Positions 58,982 to 64,000 of a DNA stretch of 64,000 nucleotides are shown piece after piece. The position numbers were made by a program, and so were the translations under genes. This stretch comes from Myxococcus hansupus (GTDB taxonomy: Bacteria; Myxococcota; Myxococcia; Myxococcales; Myxococcaceae): the NCBI RefSeq assembly GCF_000280925.3, contig NZ_CP012109.1, positions 5,104,501-5,168,500 of the forward strand, given 5' to 3'. The first letter of the stretch is position 1. The number at the start of each line of letters is the position of its first letter. The notes below the pieces were generated by a model, which saw nothing but the letters and a program-made list of their open reading frames with translations, made no database searches and was not told where the DNA came from.

Positions 58982-60331
58982 ATGCCGCGCTTCGAGTTCA
59001 AGGAAGGCAGTTCGAGCAAGTTCTGGGAAGTCGACCTGAAGGACGCCGTCCTCACCACCCGGTGGGGGCGCATCGGCACCGACGGGCAGGAGAAGACCCA
59101 GAAGTTCAAGCAGCCCTACGAAGCGCGGCAGGCCTACCAGAAGCAGGTCCTGGAGAAGACGAAGAAGGGCTACAAGCGCGTGAAGCCGAAGGACACGGCT
59201 CCCGCGCCCAAGTCGAACCCGGAGCTGGAGGACGCCATCCTTCGGGCTCCGGACGACGCGGACGGATACCTCGTCTACGCCGACTGGCTCCAGGGCCAGG
59301 GCGACCCGCGCGGCGAGCTCATCGCCTTGCAACACGCGATGAGCCGGGCCCGGGGCGCGGAGGTCACCAAGCTCAAGCGGAAGGTGGCCGCCCTGCAGAA
59401 GGAGCACGAGGGGACCCTCCTCGGCGTCGGGCTCTCGGCCATGGTGGGCGAGAAGGCCCTGCAGGCGGGCTGGCGCTGGGGGTTCATCTACTCCGCGCGC
59501 GTCACGTCGCCGGACTACGACGCGGACGCCGATTTCGACATCGTCGACACCCTGAGCATGCTGCTCCAGCACCCGTCCGGGAGGCTCCTCCGGGATTTGA
59601 CGCTCGGCATCCCAGACCGCGATGGAGACGCGGACTACACCCGCCTGACGAAGGTCCTCACCAAGTGGCCCCCGAAGGCGCTGTCGCGGCTGTTCATGGG
59701 CGACTTCCTCTTCCCGGACGAGTCGGAGCTGTCCTGGGTCCGCCTGGGGAACCTCGCGCCCGTAATCCAGGCGCTGCCCCACCTCACTGAATTGCGGCTG
59801 CGCGGTGGAGACGTGCGCCTGGGCGCCCTGGAGCTACCCGAACTCCAGCGCTTCACGCTGGAATCCGCGGGCCTCCCCAAGGCCGCGTGGCAGTCCATCA
59901 CCAGCGCGCAGTGGCCCAAGCTGGAGCACCTGGAGGTCTGGTTCGGCAGCGAGAATCACGGCGGCCGCTTCCGCGGGAAAGACGTGCAACCCATCCTGGA
60001 TGCCACGGGCCTGCCGAAACTGAAGCACCTGGGCCTGTGCAACGTGGCCTTCTCCGATTCCCTCGCCCCCCTGCTGGCGAAGTCGAAGGTGTTGAAGCAG
60101 CTCGAAACGCTCGACCTGTCGAAGGGCACGTTGATGGACGCCGACGCGGAAGTGCTGGCCGCGAACGCAGCGGCGTTCAAGCACCTCAAGAAGCTGGACG
60201 TGTCGCGGAACCAGCTCACGTCCACGGGCATCAAGCTGATTGCCAAACTGTGCCGCGAGGTCGTCACGGCGCGCCAGCGCGAGGTCTACGACGACGGCGA
60301 AGGCGGCCGTTACGTGGCGATCGGAGAATAG
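58982..60331 (+). CDS. WGR + TIGR02996 + STM4015-like protein, paralogue of the previous gene
   Basis: The 449-residue product has the same three-part layout and near-identical WGR core as its neighbour (FKEGSSSKFWEVDLKD, TTRWGRIGTDGQEKT). The repeats align along the whole length but differ in solvent-exposed positions (LFMGDFLFPDESELSW, LETLDLSKGTL). It starts 38 bases after the first copy, with GGGGGA as ribosome-binding site. A recent tandem duplication followed by divergence in the repeats would fit a pair of recognition proteins. Confidence 0.88.
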   Translation: MPRFEFKEGSSSKFWEVDLKDAVLTTRWGRIGTDGQEKTQKFKQPYEARQAYQKQVLEKTKKGYKRVKPKDTAPAPKSNPELEDAILRAPDDADGYLVYADWLQGQGDPRGELIALQHAMSRARGAEVTKLKRKVAALQKEHEGTLLGVGLSAMVGEKALQAGWRWGFIYSARVTSPDYDADADFDIVDTLSMLLQHPSGRLLRDLTLGIPDRDGDADYTRLTKVLTKWPPKALSRLFMGDFLFPDESELSWVRLGNLAPVIQALPHLTELRLRGGDVRLGALELPELQRFTLESAGLPKAAWQSITSAQWPKLEHLEVWFGSENHGGRFRGKDVQPILDATGLPKLKHLGLCNVAFSDSLAPLLAKSKVLKQLETLDLSKGTLMDADAEVLAANAAAFKHLKKLDVSRNQLTSTGIKLIAKLCREVVTARQREVYDDGEGGRYVAIGE

Positions 60332-60337
60332 ACATCC

Positions 60338-61474
60338 ATGAGGGGCGCGCCGCCGTTCATCCTCATTGGCAACGCGGAGAACCGGCGCGTCACGCTGTTT
60401 CAGGAGGCCCTCGCCCGGCAGGGACTCCCCCCTGCCCACGTCGTGCCGTGGCGCGAGCTGCTGGAGTCGCCGGGACTCCTGGCGGACCTGCCGGACACGG
60501 AGGCGCTGGTCCGCATCGATGCCACCGGTGAGAACTGGGACGTCGAGAAGGCGCTGCTGAGGCGAGGCTTCGTGGATGCGCTGGAGCACGGGTGCTCGGT
60601 GCTGACACCGGAGCAGGTGGACGCGCTGCCCCAGGACCACGGCCGCATCCTGAGCCCCCGGCAGCACCACCTGGGCTTCCTGCGCGTCCTGTCGGAGCTG
60701 GAGGCCCTCTTCGCGGCGCATCCCCGCTGGCGCGTCCTGCAGCAGCCCTCCGCCATCGCGGACCTCTTCGACAAGCGCATCACCTCCCGGCGTTACGCGG
60801 CGCTGGGAGTCCCCGTCCCCGAGCCCCTGGACGGCGTCACGGACGTGGCGTCGCTCCGGCAGCGGATGCACGAGGAGGACTGGGACGAGGTCTTCGTGAA
60901 GGTGTCGTGTGGCTCCTCGGCGTCGTGCCTTGGCATCTTCCGTCGAGGCCGCAGCCGGGACACGCTCACCACCACCATCGAGGTCGCTGAGACGGGCTGG
61001 TACAACTCGCTCAAGGTGCGCCGGATCGAGGAGCCCGAGCGGGTGGACGAAGTCCTCACGTTCCTCCTGAACGAAGGCGCCCAGGTGGAGCGTTCCATTC
61101 CCAAGGCCCGGCTGGGCGGCGACTACTTCGACTGCCGCGTGTTGATGGTTCGGGGCGAGCCCGCCTTCACGGTGATTCGGCAGAGCCTGCGGCCCATCAC
61201 CAATCTGCACCTGGGCGGCAAACGCGGGGACCTGGACGCCTTCCACGAAGTGGTGCCTCGGAACGAGCTCGAGGCCGCCCTGGAGAGTTGTCGCACGGTG
61301 GCCCGCGCTCACGACTGTCTGCACGTGGGCATCGACCTCATGTACGAGGAGCACTTCACCGGGCACCGCGTGCTGGAGGCCAACGCCTTCGGGGACCTGC
61401 TCCCCAACCTGCGCCGCGACGGCCTGACTGTGTACGAGTGGGAGATTCGCGAAGCCCTTCGGGACCTCGCGTAG
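60338..61474 (+). CDS. STM4014-like ATP-grasp enzyme
   Basis: The 378-residue protein has an N-terminal Rossmann-like part (PFILIGNAENRRVTLFQEAL) and a C-terminal ATP-grasp domain. The grasp strand EVFVKVSCGSSASCL binds nucleotide, and metal ligands Glu347 and Asn349 lie in EANAFGD. ATP-grasp enzymes form amide or ester bonds via acyl-phosphates. The start motif and size match what I know as the STM4014 family, which elsewhere occurs beside STM4015-like proteins; here it follows two of them by six bases. No STM4011-4013-type genes are present. A role in modifying a peptide or protein is inferred from the fold. Confidence 0.82.
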   Translation: MRGAPPFILIGNAENRRVTLFQEALARQGLPPAHVVPWRELLESPGLLADLPDTEALVRIDATGENWDVEKALLRRGFVDALEHGCSVLTPEQVDALPQDHGRILSPRQHHLGFLRVLSELEALFAAHPRWRVLQQPSAIADLFDKRITSRRYAALGVPVPEPLDGVTDVASLRQRMHEEDWDEVFVKVSCGSSASCLGIFRRGRSRDTLTTTIEVAETGWYNSLKVRRIEEPERVDEVLTFLLNEGAQVERSIPKARLGGDYFDCRVLMVRGEPAFTVIRQSLRPITNLHLGGKRGDLDAFHEVVPRNELEAALESCRTVARAHDCLHVGIDLMYEEHFTGHRVLEANAFGDLLPNLRRDGLTVYEWEIREALRDLA

Positions 61475-61796
61475 GCGGCTGACGCTCGCCCTCCCTGCCA
61501 AGAGCCACGCTGGTTTCTTGGAAAGAAGTATTGAGACACACGCAATCATTCACAAGTGACCCACTGCATCAGACATGACCCCAGCACTCGGGGACATGTC
61601 AAATTTTCGCGGCAATCAATCACAATACACGTCGCGAAAGAAATTTGGACGAGCGGCGGGAAGCAGATAGGGAGGGCGCCAAACAGGTTTCCCTGGCTTG
61701 CGCTTCAAGCCAGGTGAACCCGTCTACAAATGTTGCTCGGCCCGGCCTCGACACACCGAGGTGACGGCGCCGCCGCGGCATTGGGAGTCATCCAAA
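61475..61796. other. AT-richer intergenic region after the ATP-grasp gene
   Basis: This 322-base stretch is markedly richer in A and T than its surroundings (for example CAAATTTTCG and AAGAAATTTGG near 61600-61650). It holds a strong inverted repeat (61572-61600) and presumably the promoter of the aldolase-hydratase fusion gene. I see no coding sequence. Its base composition and position at the end of the FtsH/MoxR/WGR cluster could mark an island edge. Confidence 0.45.
61572..61600. promoter_or_regulatory. 11-base inverted repeat, operator or terminator
   Basis: GACATGACCCC (61572-61582) and GGGGACATGTC (61590-61600) form an inverted repeat with one mismatch and a seven-base loop. It is followed by AAATTTT, so it could terminate the upstream operon about 100 bases after its stop. 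The near-symmetric GACATG arms also suit a regulator of the downstream gene. Confidence 0.5.
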
Positions 61797-63905
61797 ATGA
61801 AAGACGTATCTCCTGTGGCCCAGGCTCCATCCGCCTGGCGCACGCTGCTGTTCATTCCTCAGTTCGCATTCGCTCGCGCGGCGGAGCTGTCAGCGGATTG
61901 TTTCATCATTGATCTCCAGGACGCCGTCCCCTTGGCGGCCAAGGCATCCGCGCGTGACGGATTGGTCAAGGCATTACAGGGCCAGGTCTTCTCGGGCCGA
62001 CCCGTGGTCGTGCGTATCAACGAACCCATGTCTCCCGAGCTGCATCAGGCCGACCTGGAGGCATGTATCGGCCTGCCAGGATTGACGGCGTTGATGCCCA
62101 CGCTGACCACGGGCCCCGAGGACCTGGACACGCTACACGCACGGGTGTCCGCGCTGGAGGCGGCGCGGGGCCTTCCGCTGGGAAGCACCCGCTTTCTGCC
62201 GCTCATGGAAACACCGGCGGCGGTGCTGGACGCGCAGCGCATCGCCCAGGCGGGCGGAGGACGGAATCTGGGGCTCATGCTGGGCCACGGAGATTTGTTC
62301 CGTTTCACGGGAGCCCTCCCGCACGCGGAGCTCACCCTCAGCCACCCACGAAGCGCCCTGGTCATGGCGGCCCGGGCCGCGGGCATCGAGCCGTTCGACA
62401 CGCCGTATACGAAAATCGGGGACCGTATCGGCCTGGAGAAACACGCTCACGAAGGCCGCATCCATGGCTTCACGGGACAATGCTGCCTCCATCCGTCCCA
62501 GCTCGACGTCGTGAACCGGCTGATGACACCCACGGCCTCTGAGCTGGCTTGGGCACGCAGGGTGACCGAGGCGCAGGCGCACGGCGCGCTCGCGACGCTG
62601 ACCCGCAAGGTCCCCGGAATCGCCACGACCGAGGACTCCGAACGCGGGCCCGCCTCCGCGGCGACAGAGGGCATGGCCATCGTGGACGGACAGCTCATCG
62701 GGCCACCGCACTTGAAGGCGGCGCACCGGTTGCTTGGGCTCGCGCCATTGCGTGCGACCGCTGGCTCGGGCGACGTCGTGGTGGGGCGACACGTCTCACA
62801 TGCGCTCGACCGCCCCACCCGCGCGGACGACCGGCTCCCCAATCCCTACGAAATGACAGCAACCGCGGGGATGCGGGACCTCTGGGTCCAGAGCTTCTAC
62901 TCACATGACCGCATCGTGACGAGCGCGCCCTTCGCGGCCCGGCTCGGCCTCACCACGCCCGAGACGATGCCCCTGCCCTTCATGATGGGCCTCTACCTCG
63001 CCGTGTGCATGTCGGCCACACACGGCGCCATCTACCACCTGGGCTTCCGCAACGCGCGACAGCTCGCGCCGCTGCGCGTGGGTGACACGTACCGGCAGGA
63101 CATCCAGGTCCGCGCGGTCCGTAACACGGGAGATGGGAAACGCGCGGTGGTGACGACCCATCGGCAGCTCGTGCGCGTGAGCGATGGCGTCCCTGTCTTC
63201 ACCGTCGACAAGCGGGAGCTCTACCACCGCCAACCGGAGTCCTTTCCCGTCTCGTCCGCAGCGCGGCAGCAAGAGCAGGCGGAGCACGAGAAGGCGCAGA
63301 TCTTCCGGGCGGAACTCCTCCGCCGGGCGAGCGACCTGCCGCCATCAGCGGACAAATCAGGAGCGGGGCAGTCCTTCACCGAAGGCGAGCTCCTGCTCCA
63401 CAGCTTCGCACGCCCCATGGGCATCACCGCCAACCTCGCGCTGTCGACCCAGTTCATGGTGACGCACCCCATCCACCTGGACCATCACCGATACGACCTG
63501 GGCCACGCTCACGGCATCGTGGTGAGTGGAGGGCTCGTGGTGGCGATGACGCTGGCCGCCGCAGCGCGCGACCTGCACGAAGTCGTCTGGCAGGAATTGC
63601 TCGCAGCGGACAACCTCCGCCCCGTGGCGCCGACACAAACGGTGGGCGCGCTCTCGTACGTCCTCTCACGTGCGCCCGTGGAAGGGATGGACCGGCTCGA
63701 GGAGCTCGTCGTGAGGACGCTCGGCGTACTGGACCTGACGCCCTCAGCGGAACTGGCCGACGTGCCGCTGCCGCGAGCCCTGTTCACGCTCGAAAGCGAA
63801 CGCCCCTCCGCGTACGACGAGCGCTGCCGTGAACACGGTCTGCAGGCGCTCGAAGGCCGAATCGTCTGCGTGGCCACGCGGCGAATCTTGCGACTCCGAG
63901 CGTAA
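61797..63905 (+). CDS. Fused HpcH/HpaI (CitE-like) lyase and double MaoC-type hydratase
   Basis: The product has 702 residues; the ATG at 61797 follows GGGAG. Residues about 1-270 form a CitE/HpcH-type TIM barrel (TLLFIPQFAFARAAELSADCFIIDLQDAVP, metal-site Glu in LMETPAAVLDA, GHGDLFRFTG). The remainder has two MaoC-like hotdog segments, one near LPNPYEMTATAGMRDLWVQSF and one near GITANLALSTQFMVTHPIH. It should therefore cleave or form a malyl-CoA-like or citramalyl-CoA-like substrate and hydrate an unsaturated acyl-CoA. The pairing resembles separate enzymes of itaconate degradation (hydratase plus citramalyl-CoA lyase) or of mesaconyl-CoA/methylmalyl-CoA metabolism. Which pathway is not determined; partner CoA-transferase genes are not in the window. 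Confidence 0.85.
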   Translation: MKDVSPVAQAPSAWRTLLFIPQFAFARAAELSADCFIIDLQDAVPLAAKASARDGLVKALQGQVFSGRPVVVRINEPMSPELHQADLEACIGLPGLTALMPTLTTGPEDLDTLHARVSALEAARGLPLGSTRFLPLMETPAAVLDAQRIAQAGGGRNLGLMLGHGDLFRFTGALPHAELTLSHPRSALVMAARAAGIEPFDTPYTKIGDRIGLEKHAHEGRIHGFTGQCCLHPSQLDVVNRLMTPTASELAWARRVTEAQAHGALATLTRKVPGIATTEDSERGPASAATEGMAIVDGQLIGPPHLKAAHRLLGLAPLRATAGSGDVVVGRHVSHALDRPTRADDRLPNPYEMTATAGMRDLWVQSFYSHDRIVTSAPFAARLGLTTPETMPLPFMMGLYLAVCMSATHGAIYHLGFRNARQLAPLRVGDTYRQDIQVRAVRNTGDGKRAVVTTHRQLVRVSDGVPVFTVDKRELYHRQPESFPVSSAARQQEQAEHEKAQIFRAELLRRASDLPPSADKSGAGQSFTEGELLLHSFARPMGITANLALSTQFMVTHPIHLDHHRYDLGHAHGIVVSGGLVVAMTLAAAARDLHEVVWQELLAADNLRPVAPTQTVGALSYVLSRAPVEGMDRLEELVVRTLGVLDLTPSAELADVPLPRALFTLESERPSAYDERCREHGLQALEGRIVCVATRRILRLRA

Positions 63906-63914
63906 TGCAGGCCC

Positions 63915-63941
63915 GAGGCGAGCCATTCGCTGGCTCGCCTC
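63915..63941. terminator. Perfect 11-bp stem terminator after the fusion gene
   Basis: GAGGCGAGCCA (63915-63925) pairs perfectly with TGGCTCGCCTC (63931-63941) around TTCGC. It lies ten bases after the stop and before the stop of a converging gene, so it likely serves both. Confidence 0.8.
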
Positions 63942-63952
63942 TCGCCTGGGAT

Positions 63953-64000
63953 TCAATTGGCCGGGTAAAGCTCCAGATACATCTGGACCCAGAACATGCC
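63953..64000 (-). CDS. C-terminal end of a converging gene, product unknown
   Basis: On the minus strand the frame reads GMFWVQMYLELYPAN before a TGA at 63955-63953. Only about 15 codons are visible, so no family can be named. The amino-acid content and the bidirectional terminator next to it make a real gene end likely but not proven. Confidence 0.4.
   Translation of the reverse strand, partial: GMFWVQMYLELYPAN

Overview
The window is GC-rich, myxobacterial DNA, most likely from Myxococcus or a close relative. I infer this from gene content and codon bias: tandem Ser/Thr kinases with PEGA-like tails, an orphan GspE-N-domain giant protein, a PilZ-containing sigma-54 activator, a B12-dependent ribonucleotide reductase, many outer-surface lipoproteins, and an FtsH/MoxR/vWA-type multi-gene system. 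No rRNA, tRNA, CRISPR array, insertion sequence or phage gene was seen.

Layout. 1-5.2 kb: a secreted GH18 chitinase (partial), a thioredoxin-like [2Fe-2S] ferredoxin, and nrdJ behind a pair of NrdR-box-like sites. 5.2-12.8 kb: one giant repeat-rich gene of about 2,515 codons with a GspE/MshE-type N-terminal domain. 13-15 kb: a secreted trypsin-like protease. 15-28.4 kb: a polysaccharide-initiating sugar transferase, two glycosyltransferases, and a tightly packed minus-strand operon running purH, zinc-ribbon/TPR protein, purD, lptF-like, lptG-like, O-antigen ligase/polymerase. 28.4-35 kb: a sigma-region-4-like regulator, a MerR regulator, two Ser/Thr kinases and a small hypothetical gene. 35-46.8 kb: an ASH-repeat/VWA lipoprotein, pssA, a penicillin-acylase-family lipoprotein, a small unknown protein, a ThiF-family E1-like enzyme, an exported alpha/beta hydrolase and a PilZ/sigma-54 activator.

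47.1-61.5 kb is the most interesting region: eleven plus-strand genes, the first eight overlapping or separated by only a few bases. They encode an NrdG-like radical SAM protein, two uncharacterised proteins, a soluble FtsH-like AAA+ metalloprotease, an 88-residue protein, a 1,087-residue uncharacterised protein, a MoxR ATPase and a vWA-like protein that has lost its MIDAS. Two WGR/TIGR02996/STM4015-like repeat proteins and an STM4014-like ATP-grasp enzyme follow. The core matches what I know as FtsH-vWA-MoxR ternary conflict systems; the attached WGR/ATP-grasp module looks like an extension of it. The window ends with an HpcH/HpaI aldolase-MaoC hydratase fusion.

A technical point affects the annotation. 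Four genes carry single-base losses, five in all, and every loss sits in a short run of G or C. Restoring one base in each case recovers a continuous, family-typical protein. These are more likely sequencing or assembly errors than pseudogenes.
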